Part shown: positions 40,761 to 47,558 of the stretch, piece after piece | How the letters are laid out: the number at the start of each line of letters is the position of its first letter | How positions within the stretch are numbered: the first letter of the stretch is position 1 | Assembly: GCF_006968745.1 (NCBI RefSeq) | Contig: NZ_CP030118.1 | Span: forward strand, 2,120,654 to 2,184,653 | Direction of reading: 5' to 3' | Length of the DNA: 64,000 bases | From: Brasilonema sennae CENA114 | GTDB lineage: Bacteria; Cyanobacteriota; Cyanobacteriia; Cyanobacteriales; Nostocaceae | Made by a program: the position numbers and the translations under genes | The notes under the pieces: generated by a model | Seen by the model: the letters and a program-made list of their open reading frames with translations, nothing else | The model's database searches: none | Told to the model about the DNA's origin: nothing

Positions 40761-41036
40761 ATGCTCCTATGGCTTCTAAGTCGTGAGCATAATAATTTTA
40801 ACTCTTTTATCAAAACATTGATCAATGTAACTGTCCTACTCTCAGGTATAGTTTTGCTTTTCCTGGGATTCCAGGTTCTAATTTGGTCAATCTTTGCCCT
40901 GATATTTTTTGTACGTATATTCTCCTCAGGAGGAGGAGGGGGTTATACAGGTGGTGGTGGTTCAGATGGAGGTGGTGATGGAGGTGGTGATGGAGGCGGT
41001 GATGGAGGCGGTGATGGAGGGGGTTGTGGTGGTTAA
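40761..41036 (+). CDS. Small membrane protein with Gly/Asp repeat tail (uncertain)
   Basis: 91 codons. Two-thirds encode one or two hydrophobic helices (TVLLSGIVLLFLGFQVLIWS, IFALIFFVRIF); the tail is GGGGGYTGGGG followed by five GGGD-type units and ends GGCGG. Similar Gly/Cys-rich tails end some bacterial membrane proteins, but I recognise no family. Its first ~15 codons overlap, antisense, the possible upstream extension of the broken receptor gene. The ribosome binding site is weak (AGGAC directly before ATG). It may be real or a composition artefact. Confidence 0.4.
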   Translation: MLLWLLSREHNNFNSFIKTLINVTVLLSGIVLLFLGFQVLIWSIFALIFFVRIFSSGGGGGYTGGGGSDGGGDGGGDGGGDGGGDGGGCGG

Positions 41037-41607
41037 CGTCTCCTTGATACCGTAGGGTGAGTTTTTGACACTCTCAGCCCTAAAGGGTCTGAGATTCTGC
41101 TAACAGAATCATAATCAACTCCTGCTGCGCCCGTCAAACGACGCCTAGACAATCAATACAACTACCTTTTTAGGGTGTTGCAATCATGGTTACTTTTAAT
41201 TTACATGCTTCGGAATCTGTCACTAAGCCTATTCCCGGTACGCTCAATATCCTGCATTGCTTTCCCTTTACTGTCATACTGACGCTATTTCTAGCCATTG
41301 TTTCTAGGGGACGGTATTTCTCCGGACTAGGACATTTCAACACGTAGACATTTAATTCTTACTCACATATTTTTATAGTCTCATGGAACGTCCATTTTGT
41401 TCCTGCAAAACCACGGGGGTTAAAACCCCTCGTGTCGTTTCCCTCTCAGATCTAAAGATGCTGGGTTTCCCACATCCCGCGAGGTTTCTATGAAAAACAA
41501 GATCCCCGACAACTCCCACTAAGTCGGGGATCCATATCTTCAATTTTTACAACTCAAATAGGATTGCTATATATGTTTACAAGGTTGCAAGAGCCTTGAC
41601 TCACATT
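41037..41607. other. Intergenic region downstream of aroF
   Basis: 571 bp. A 53-codon frame (41186-41347, + strand, begins MVTFNLHASE) and the surrounding 41080-41350 stretch look like insertion-sequence debris, but I cannot name the family. A CACGGGGGTT/AACCCCTCGTG hairpin near 41422-41444 is an interspersed repeat. The aroF terminator is at 41491-41532. Confidence 0.4.
41491..41532 (-). terminator. Intrinsic terminator of aroF
   Basis: On the - strand GATCCCCGAC ... GTCGGGGATC forms a 10-bp perfect stem followed by TTGTTTTT. It lies ~75 bp past the aroF stop. Confidence 0.8.
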
Positions 41608-42480
41608 TCAAGCAGCACAACAAAGAGGGGCAGGTTTGAAACCCGCCCCTACGTCTTCCGATATTCTCCGCCCAACAGATGCTGCTACGGGCTTTAAGCT
41701 ATGAACCAAATTCACCATATCTTCTAAAGACAGGGCTTGACGTGCATCAGAAACAGATTTTTCTGGCTCTGGATGACACTCAATAATTAACCCATCTGCC
41801 CCACAAGCAATAGCCGCCTTAGCAAGAGGTGCCACGAGTTCACGTTTACCAACTGCATGAGATGGATCTACAATCACAGGTAAGTGAGTTATCTGCTTGA
41901 GAACTGCCACTGCTCCTAAATCTAGTACGTTGCGGGTGTAATTGTCGAAGCTGCGGATACCTCGTTCGCACAGTACCACATCAGGATTTCCGTGGCTTAA
42001 GATGTATTCAGCTGCCATAACGAATTCTTCAATTGTCGCTGCTAAGCCGCGTTTGAGGAGTATCGGCTTACCTGCTTGTCCCAATGCTTTGAGTAAATCA
42101 AAGTTTTGCATGTTGCGGCTACCCACTTGAAGCATATCAACATGAGCGGCTATTGCTTCTATTTGAGAAATTGCCATCACCTCAGTGACGACTGGAATAT
42201 TGTAGTGCGATTGCACTTGAGCCAAAATTTCCAGTCCATCTTCTGCCATTCCCTGAAAAGCGTAGGGAGAGGTGCGGGGCTTGTAAACACCACCACGTAA
42301 AGCTTGCACAGGTGCGGCGGATAGCTTTTGAGCTACGGTTTCCATTTGTTCGGCGCTTTCAACAGTGCAAGGTCCACCGATAATCACCAGTTCTGTACCA
42401 CCAAAGCCGACTTTGTCTGAAAGGTTGACGACTGTTTGATGGTCAGGATGAGACTTGGCAGCTAGTTTAGCACTATTCAT
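41608..42480 (-). CDS. aroF: 3-deoxy-7-phosphoheptulonate (DAHP) synthase, type I-beta
   Basis: 290 residues. It condenses PEP and erythrose-4-phosphate, the first step of the shikimate pathway, in the cytoplasm. Motifs: IGGPCTVES, LRGGVYKPRTSPYAFQG, VGSRNMQNFDLL, PILLKRGL, CERGIRSFD, PVIVDPSHAVGKR, GLIIECHPEP, all typical of the metal-dependent I-beta class without a separate regulatory domain. The last ~14 residues (VGAGFKPAPLCCAA) come from an inserted GC-rich palindromic repeat. AGGAG lies nine bases before the ATG. The 300-bp leader carries two candidate attenuators with aromatic leader peptides. Confidence 0.96.
   Translation of the reverse strand: MNSAKLAAKSHPDHQTVVNLSDKVGFGGTELVIIGGPCTVESAEQMETVAQKLSAAPVQALRGGVYKPRTSPYAFQGMAEDGLEILAQVQSHYNIPVVTEVMAISQIEAIAAHVDMLQVGSRNMQNFDLLKALGQAGKPILLKRGLAATIEEFVMAAEYILSHGNPDVVLCERGIRSFDNYTRNVLDLGAVAVLKQITHLPVIVDPSHAVGKRELVAPLAKAAIACGADGLIIECHPEPEKSVSDARQALSLEDMVNLVHSLKPVAASVGRRISEDVGAGFKPAPLCCAA
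41625..41652. repeat. Interspersed palindrome inside the aroF 3' end
   Basis: The inverted arms AGGGGCAGGTTT and AAACCCGCCCCT (one mismatch) are a repeat commonly seen between genes in cyanobacteria. Here they supply the reading-frame end of aroF (GAGFKPAPL). Confidence 0.75.
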
Positions 42481-42518
42481 GGTTGGATTCTCCTAAAAAA
42501 AACAAGAAATGAGAGGTT

Positions 42519-42552
42519 AACAAAAAAGCCCAGAACCTTTGCTGTTCCGGGC
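42519..42552 (-). terminator. Attenuator terminator proximal to aroF
   Basis: In - strand RNA GCCCGGAAC (42552-42544) pairs with GUUCUGGGC (42536-42528) over 9 bp including one G-U, followed by UUUUUUGUU. The G-U pair would be an A-C mismatch if read from the + strand, so the structure fits transcription toward aroF. It lies upstream of aroF rather than after a gene, as an attenuator does. Confidence 0.85.
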
Positions 42553-42590
42553 TTTAAAGATTCATCGACATGATGCTATCTACCCGGAAC
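42544..42590 (-). promoter_or_regulatory. Predicted antiterminator pairing, proximal attenuator
   Basis: GUUCCGGG at 42590-42583, inside the last three codons of leader peptide 2, is perfectly complementary to CCCGGAAC at 42551-42544, the 5' arm of the terminator. The two structures are mutually exclusive. A third option, CCCGAA with UUCCGGG inside the leader tail (42599-42583, one bulge), would sequester the antiterminator strand. Confidence 0.75.
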
Positions 42591-42642
42591 TTATTCGGGA
42601 CCAAAAATAAAAGCCATAAAACCAGGTATTGAGATAGACCAT
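42580..42642 (-). CDS. Aromatic leader peptide 2 (20 residues)
   Basis: ATG at 42642 (an in-frame GTG lies one codon earlier) to TAG at 42580. The peptide is MVYLNTW-FYGFYFW-SRISSG: eight of 20 residues are Tyr, Trp or Phe, seven of them within positions 7-14. AAGGAG stands 15 bases before the ATG (12 before the GTG), a long but usable spacing. The composition cannot be explained by base bias alone because UGG appears twice. It is the sensing element of the attenuator that directly precedes aroF. Confidence 0.8.
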   Translation of the reverse strand: MVYLNTWFYGFYFWSRISSG

Positions 42643-42663
42643 CACGATAAAATTGAACTCCTT

Positions 42664-42698
42664 AAAAAAACAAAAACCGCAGAGTGCGCTCTGCGGTT
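42664..42698 (-). terminator. Attenuator terminator distal to aroF
   Basis: In - strand RNA AACCGCAGAG (42698-42689) and CUCUGCGGUU (42684-42675) form a perfect 10-bp stem with a 4-base loop, followed by UUUGUUUUUUU. No gene precedes it on this strand within 1.3 kb except leader peptide 1. Confidence 0.85.
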
Positions 42699-42744
42699 CA
42701 CCGGGCGGTTTCCATTAGGAAACTGAATTCACCCCCGGTGAACC
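42695..42744 (-). promoter_or_regulatory. Predicted antiterminator, distal attenuator
   Basis: GGTTCACCGGG (42744-42734), which lies in the last codons of leader peptide 1, pairs perfectly over 11 bp with CCCGGTGAACC (42705-42695). The right arm takes the AACC that starts the terminator stem, so forming one weakens the other. A GTTTCC/GGAAAC hairpin sits in the loop. Confidence 0.75.
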
Positions 42745-42785
42745 ACCTTAAACCAAAAATAAAAATAAGAATGACTGCGATACAT
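42729..42785 (-). CDS. Aromatic leader peptide 1 (18 residues)
   Basis: ATG at 42785 to TGA at 42729, peptide MYRSHS-YFYFWF-KVVHRG. Six consecutive residues (7-12) are aromatic and cover all three amino acids; Tyr2 is a seventh. The ribosome binding site is weak, which lowers confidence in expression but not in the codon pattern. The stop codon falls at the end of the antiterminator strand, as in classical leaders. Confidence 0.75.
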   Translation of the reverse strand: MYRSHSYFYFWFKVVHRG

Positions 42786-42832
42786 TTGTTAGGCGCTTTG
42801 TTGGATAACTTAATTTTCACTCATACTTTATG

Positions 42833-42861
42833 ACGCTAGCATAGACAACGAGTTCCGTCAA
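42833..42861 (-). promoter_or_regulatory. Candidate aroF promoter
   Basis: On the - strand TTGACG (42861-42856), 17 bases, then TAGCGT (42838-42833). The -35 is good and the -10 weak. It would start transcription about 40 bases before leader peptide 1. Confidence 0.35.
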
Positions 42862-43459
42862 GAAAGCCAGAACGCGTGAAAAAGCGTTAAACTTAGTACA
42901 ATTGATCCGAATTAATGCATATTGCTAGTAAAGGTAAAATGTCATTACGGAGCGCGCAGCGGGCAAAGGAGGGCATACGGAATGCAATATAGACGCGTTG
43001 CTTTCTTCGTGTCTCCTTGGGATGAGCGCAGCTTGCTGTAGATTCTGTAGAAGGCTTCGCGTAGGGTAGTGTCGCGTAAGCGCAAAGCGCACGCAATCAT
43101 GGGTTCGCGTAAGCGTGTCCCTTTGGGACTTACGCGCAGCGTCTCCGTAGGAGATACAAAGCAGCGTGTCCCAAGGGGACTGAGTAATCACAAAGACTCT
43201 ATTTTACGTTTTTATCTGTTGACTACTTGTCATCTTATTTACACAAGTTTCAAAATATATTTCTTTCATTGCTTATAAAGAAATAATAAATGTATGAATC
43301 CTGAACGAAAAATTGGATTATTTTTACCTCATTATTAACTCAATTAATACTTAAAAAAACCCCATTCTTAAGCTGTCAAAAATCTTCTCTGTATACAACT
43401 AGGAACTAGACCAATTGCTAGCAGGTTGTTTTTTTCCGGATTAAACTTTGAATGCATGA
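42862..43459. repeat. Interspersed repeat block between aroF leader and the zinc-ribbon gene
   Basis: 42940-43190 repeats modules seen at 8480-8600: GCGTAAGCG, TCCCTTTGGGACTTACGCG and CGCAGCGTCTCCGTAGGAG, several of them small hairpins. 43200-43459 is AT-rich and empty. Frames of 60-90 codons on both strands here are repeat artefacts. Confidence 0.7.
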
Positions 43460-43963
43460 ATGCGTGAATTGCTTATGATGCCAAGTTCTAAAATCTTAAC
43501 TACATCTTTTCATGATCAAGGAGTTTATCCCTGCCCAGTCTGTCGTGTGGGTAAGATTACTCATATGCCATTAATGGAGGCTATGTCTTGTGACTTCTGC
43601 CAACAAATTTTTACTGCCAACGTAGAACAGCAACAAATTAAAATGCCATCCAGACAACCACCTCTGATTTGGTATTGGAATGGTTTTCATTGGACAGAAG
43701 CCCAAATAGAAGGTGTAGAACTTGGATGGGGCTACATAATAGCAGCAGTTGCTTTTGTACTCTTCCCAACTGTTTTAATTGGGATAGTCGCTTATAATTT
43801 TCCACCATCACCAGAAACTCCCCTATCTTGGTTACCATATGTCTGGACAGCATTAACTTTTTTGTTACATTTAGCAATTATTATTTGGCTTTTGATTGAA
43901 GTTTATCAAATTCCAGTTGGGGCGTATTGGCGAGCTATACAACAGCGTTTCCTTGGTCGGTGA
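43460..43963 (+). CDS. Membrane protein with N-terminal zinc ribbon
   Basis: Up to 167 residues (starts at 43460, 43475 or 43478 are all possible; none has a clear ribosome binding site). CPVCRVGKITHMPLMEAMSCDFC is a CxxC-x17-CxxC zinc ribbon, followed by WYWNGFHWTEAQ and two membrane helices (GYIIAAVAFVLFPTVLIGIV, ALTFLLHLAIIIWLLIEVY). Function unknown; such proteins are common in cyanobacteria. The 3' end abuts a repeat block. Confidence 0.7.
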   Translation: MRELLMMPSSKILTTSFHDQGVYPCPVCRVGKITHMPLMEAMSCDFCQQIFTANVEQQQIKMPSRQPPLIWYWNGFHWTEAQIEGVELGWGYIIAAVAFVLFPTVLIGIVAYNFPPSPETPLSWLPYVWTALTFLLHLAIIIWLLIEVYQIPVGAYWRAIQQRFLGR

Positions 43964-43977
43964 TGATGAGATATATC

Positions 43978-44440
43978 TACTGTGCCCAGAGCAGCGCCTT
44001 GCGGTGAATCCAGCGCTGCCAAGAGTTGTGCCTTGCGGTGAATCCAGCGCTGCAGGCGGGTTTCCCGCCGTAGGCGACTGGTGAACCCGGAGGGAGCCAG
44101 TACTTGATGAGGGTTTCCCTCACTTGGTATCTGGCGTCGGGTTAAGCGCGTTGTGGCAACTAGCCCCGATAGGCGTAGCCGTGCCGCAGGCATAGGGGGC
44201 GCTACGCAAACGGAGAGGGTTTCCCGCCGTAGGCGACGGGCGTTCCCGGAGGGAGCCAGTCCTTGATGAGGGTTTCCCGACAGAGGATAAGAGCGTTGGG
44301 GTTCCCAAGGCACGTTTTCGGGGGAAGCTTCCCCCGAAAAGCGGCCGCCCCGTTGTGGCGACTGCGGAGGGTTTCGCGCCGCTCAAGACTTGCTCACGGA
44401 AAGCCGGCAACGGGAACGCCCCGTTTCTTCTAGAGCGGGA
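43978..44440. repeat. Second composite GC-rich repeat block
   Basis: It shares modules with 7440-7830, in part duplicated internally: GCCTTGCGGTGAATCCAGCG occurs twice within 60 bases, and GGGTTTCCCGCCGTAGGCGA twice. It includes the 26-nt perfect palindrome at 44315-44340, identical to the one at 7677-7702. Confidence 0.8.
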
Positions 44441-44893
44441 AGAAATTGTCGCCTTACCTTAGCGCCTCGATTTCCCCCCGGCTTCTCACGAAACTGTTAT
44501 AGAAGCTATATAAGAATGGGAAAAATTATAGCAAGAGGTCTAAAAGTTACGACATAACAAAAAAAGTAAAAAAATATTAAGTAATATATTCTTTATCATC
44601 AAATCAAGAAGCAATTCAAATTTAAATTACGCAAAGCATCGGGTTTGATACTTGTTTGTAGAATGCTTACTATATTCCCTTATTCCCTCGAAAGACTGTC
44701 TTTGTTAGTATGCAGGTATACTGTAATAAAATAGAAAGTCACAACTACTCAAATGTTGTCTCCAGCTAAGCAAATATACTAAAACATATCGGCTTTAGCC
44801 AAAATCACCAAACAGCAAAAAAGTTTGACAAATGATTCAGCCGCTAAACGGTTGCATCACTCATAATTAAGATAATTTCCACCGAAACGTCTT
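44441..44893. other. AT-rich upstream region of the DnaJ-pentapeptide gene
   Basis: About 450 bp without a gene or clear repeat. It probably contains the promoter for 44894 onwards. Confidence 0.4.
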
Positions 44894-45700
44894 ATGAGCG
44901 AGTTCGAGCAGTATTATAGAGTTTTGGAATTAGAGCCTGGGGCAACATTTGAGGAAGTGACCCAAGCTTATAAAGATTTGGCTTTTGTATGGCATCCTGA
45001 TCGCCTGCCAAAAGACAATACCCGTTTACAAGAGAAAGCGCAAAAAAAGCTACAAGAAATTAATGAGGCTCGTGAGCAATTGCGCTTATCGAATATGAAG
45101 TATCAAACGTTACAATATTCTGCCTCACACTATTCAGCAGCGTCTGCACAGAAAAATCCAACCGAGAAAACCTATCAACATTCAGCAGCGTCTGCACAGA
45201 AAAATCCAACTGAAAAAACCTATCAACATTCAGCAGCGTCTGTACAGAAAAATCCAACCGAGAAAACCTATCAACATTCAGCACCATCTGCACAGAAAAA
45301 TCCAACCGAGAAAACCTATCAACCACCACACCCAAACCCAGACTTAAGCGGAAAAGACTATAGTCGGGCAAACTTACAAAATAAAGACTTATCTGGCAGA
45401 AACATGAGTTATGCGAACTTGAGTGGTGCCAATCTCAGTGATACTTTCATGCATAAAGTGAATCTTAGAGGTGCAAATTTGTCTGAGGCAAATTTATTTA
45501 GAGCTAACCTACTTTTAGCTGATCTCCGAGAAGCCAATTTCCGGGGTGCTAATTTAGTTGGAGCAGATTTGAGCGGAGCAGATTTGCGGGGAGCGAACTT
45601 CATGGGAGCGCGGATGAAATCTGGTGACAGACTTCTTGTTAAACTGGTTGGAGCTAACTTAGCTGGGGCAATCATGCCTGATGGCAAAATTTACGAATAA
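44894..45700 (+). CDS. DnaJ-domain pentapeptide-repeat protein
   Basis: 268 residues. Residues 5-65 are a J domain (YYRVLELEPGATFEEVTQAY, with HPD in VWHPDRLP). Residues ~78-145 are four near-identical 16-residue repeats (HSAASAQKNPTEKTYQ). From about 150 on comes a pentapeptide-repeat helix with A(N/D)LxG units (LSGANLSD, LRGANLSEANLFRANL, LVGADLSGADLRGANF). The HPD suggests real Hsp70 contact, with the right-handed beta-helix as cargo or scaffold. Nine bases separate it from the next gene, so they are likely co-transcribed. Confidence 0.88.
   Translation: MSEFEQYYRVLELEPGATFEEVTQAYKDLAFVWHPDRLPKDNTRLQEKAQKKLQEINEAREQLRLSNMKYQTLQYSASHYSAASAQKNPTEKTYQHSAASAQKNPTEKTYQHSAASVQKNPTEKTYQHSAPSAQKNPTEKTYQPPHPNPDLSGKDYSRANLQNKDLSGRNMSYANLSGANLSDTFMHKVNLRGANLSEANLFRANLLLADLREANFRGANLVGADLSGADLRGANFMGARMKSGDRLLVKLVGANLAGAIMPDGKIYE
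45130..45321 (+). repeat. 48-bp coding minisatellite (4 units)
   Basis: Four tandem 48-bp units with 1-3 substitutions each; the period is a multiple of three, keeping the frame. They encode the J-domain/pentapeptide linker. Confidence 0.9.
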
Positions 45701-45709
45701 GTTAAGACA

Positions 45710-46534
45710 ATGAACGTTGCGATTATTGGTTGCGGATATGTCGGTTGTACAATTGCTCGATATTGGCAACAAACAATGACTTTTGTAGTCACTGCTACTA
45801 CAACCACTCCTGAACGTGTCCCGGCGCTGCAAGCAGTAGCCCAACGAGTCGAAGTCGTCAAAGGAAATGACCCAGAAGGTCTAAAATCAGTCTTGAAAAA
45901 TCAAGATGTTGTGCTTTTGAGTGTTGGTGCAAAGAGTGCCGATGTTTACGAAGAAACCTATCTACAAACTGCTCAGACTTTAGTCTCTGTTCTTAAACAG
46001 ATTCCTAGTATACAGCAACTCATATACACAGGCAGCTATGCTGTTTATGGTGACAGACAGGGAGCATGGGTGGATGAAGAATCACCACCAGCACCTGCTA
46101 ACCAAAATGGACAAATTATTTGCGATACCGAGCAAGTTTTACTATCAGCATCCAGTGCAAACCTCCGTGTTTGTATTTTGCGATTGGGAGGAATTTACGG
46201 TCCAGGTCGAGAACTGGTAAAAATCTTTGGTCGATATGCTGACACAACCCGACCTGGCAATGGCAAGGATACAACAAATTGGATTCACCTTGATGACATT
46301 ATTGCTGCTATAGAGTTCGCTCGTAACGCTCAACTGCAAGGCATTTATAACTTAGTTGATGATGCCCATCTCACAACTGGGGAATTACTTCAAGGTGTGT
46401 TTGAAACACACAATCTACCCAAAGTCACATGGGATTCCTCCCAAGAGAGTAAGCGCCCATATAACGCCAAGGTGTCTAATAAAAAGATAAAAGATGCGGG
46501 ATATGAATTAATTCATCCCCAGATAATTTTTTAG
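45710..46534 (+). CDS. NAD(P)-dependent epimerase/dehydratase (atypical SDR)
   Basis: 274 residues. The dinucleotide motif is VAIIGCGYVGCTIA (residues 2-15, GxGxxG). TGSYAVYGDRQGAWVDEESP carries the serine/tyrosine area and LRLGGIYGPGREL the substrate-side motif of NAD-binding sugar epimerase-like proteins (YeeZ type). Substrate unknown. It is followed after 20 bp by an alpha/beta hydrolase gene, so these probably form an operon with the DnaJ-pentapeptide gene. Confidence 0.85.
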   Translation: MNVAIIGCGYVGCTIARYWQQTMTFVVTATTTTPERVPALQAVAQRVEVVKGNDPEGLKSVLKNQDVVLLSVGAKSADVYEETYLQTAQTLVSVLKQIPSIQQLIYTGSYAVYGDRQGAWVDEESPPAPANQNGQIICDTEQVLLSASSANLRVCILRLGGIYGPGRELVKIFGRYADTTRPGNGKDTTNWIHLDDIIAAIEFARNAQLQGIYNLVDDAHLTTGELLQGVFETHNLPKVTWDSSQESKRPYNAKVSNKKIKDAGYELIHPQIIF

Positions 46535-46554
46535 CTCTTCTTAGGTGCAGTCCC

Positions 46555-47469
46555 ATGATTTCTCAACAGAAAACAGTATCTCCTACCCACTTCTACAATT
46601 GGAAAAATTATCGCTGCGCCTATGAGGTTGATAACCCAACTCAATCAACTCGCGAGGGTATTCCCCTATTATTAATACACCCGATTGGCGTTGGCTTATC
46701 CCGGCAGTTTTGGCAGCGTTTTTCCAGCGAATGGTATAAACAAGGTCGTCGCAATCCCATTTACAACCCCGATTTATTGGGATGCGGTGAAAGCGATATG
46801 CCCCATGTGGCTTACACTCCAAGTGACTGGGCAGAACAGTTGCAACACTTTTTAAACACGGTGGTGCAAAAACCTGTCATTTTGGTCGTACAGGGTGCTT
46901 TATTTCCAGTTGCAATTGAATTAGTTCAAAAAGAACCATCCAACTTAATAGCCGGACTTGTATTAGCTGGTCCTCCCGGTTGGGCAATCATTACAAAGAA
47001 AACACCTCAATGGCAAGATAAACTTATCTGGAATCTATTAGATTCGCCTTTGGGTAATGCTTTTTATCGCTATGCCCGAAGAGAAAAGTTTTTGCGTGAT
47101 TTCTCAACACGTCAACTGTTTGACTCAGCAGATGCAGTTGATGCTGAATGGATAAACACCTTGCAACAAGGTGCAGCAAAGAGTGATAGTCGTCATGCAG
47201 TTTTCTCTTTTTTAGCTGGTTTTTGGCGCAAAAATTATAGTCAAGCGATCGCTTCTATTAAGCAACCAACGCTGGTCGTTGTTGGGGAAACAGCATCAAA
47301 TATTAGCAAAGAAGGTAAACAAGAAAAACCAGATGAACGTTTAGCTGATTACCTTGCTTGTTTGCCAAATGGTCGTGGAATCAAAATTCCTGGTAGGAAT
47401 GTTTTACCATATGAGTCAACTGCTGAATTTGTTGAGGCGTTAGCGCCGTTTATCAACGATATTTCATAA
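46555..47469 (+). CDS. Alpha/beta-fold hydrolase homologue lacking the nucleophilic Ser
   Basis: 304 residues with the fold markers LLLIHPIGVGLSRQFW (oxyanion loop) and PDLLGCGESD. At the nucleophile elbow, where GxSxG is expected, the sequence is VVQGALFPVA (Gly114 at the Ser position). No other Ser is nearby. It may be a non-hydrolytic scaffold or use another chemistry. It lies 20 bp after the SDR gene. Confidence 0.82.
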   Translation: MISQQKTVSPTHFYNWKNYRCAYEVDNPTQSTREGIPLLLIHPIGVGLSRQFWQRFSSEWYKQGRRNPIYNPDLLGCGESDMPHVAYTPSDWAEQLQHFLNTVVQKPVILVVQGALFPVAIELVQKEPSNLIAGLVLAGPPGWAIITKKTPQWQDKLIWNLLDSPLGNAFYRYARREKFLRDFSTRQLFDSADAVDAEWINTLQQGAAKSDSRHAVFSFLAGFWRKNYSQAIASIKQPTLVVVGETASNISKEGKQEKPDERLADYLACLPNGRGIKIPGRNVLPYESTAEFVEALAPFINDIS

Positions 47470-47474
47470 ATCTC

Positions 47475-47508
47475 CCCACCCTGCTTTCCTTCATGCGGGT
47501 GGGTGTTT
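47475..47508 (+). terminator. Terminator after the hydrolase gene
   Basis: CCCACCC (47475-47481) pairs with GGGTGGG (47497-47503), followed by TGTTTG. The tail is weak but the position, six bases after the stop, fits. Confidence 0.55.
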
Positions 47509-47558
47509 GAGGTAAAAATGTGCAGGAATCGTGAGTCATTATTGATAGAAATGGAGGA

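Noticed and set aside
41186-41347. 53-codon + strand frame downstream of aroF
   Set aside because: No ribosome binding site and possible insertion-sequence remains; left inside the intergenic note.
42528-42552. Reading the aroF-proximal hairpin as a + strand terminator
   Set aside because: On the + strand the stem would have an A-C mismatch and only three T follow; on the - strand it pairs fully and has a six-T run.
42925-43278. Open frames of 67-88 codons on both strands
   Set aside because: They are repeat sequence with many small hairpins and no coding signature.
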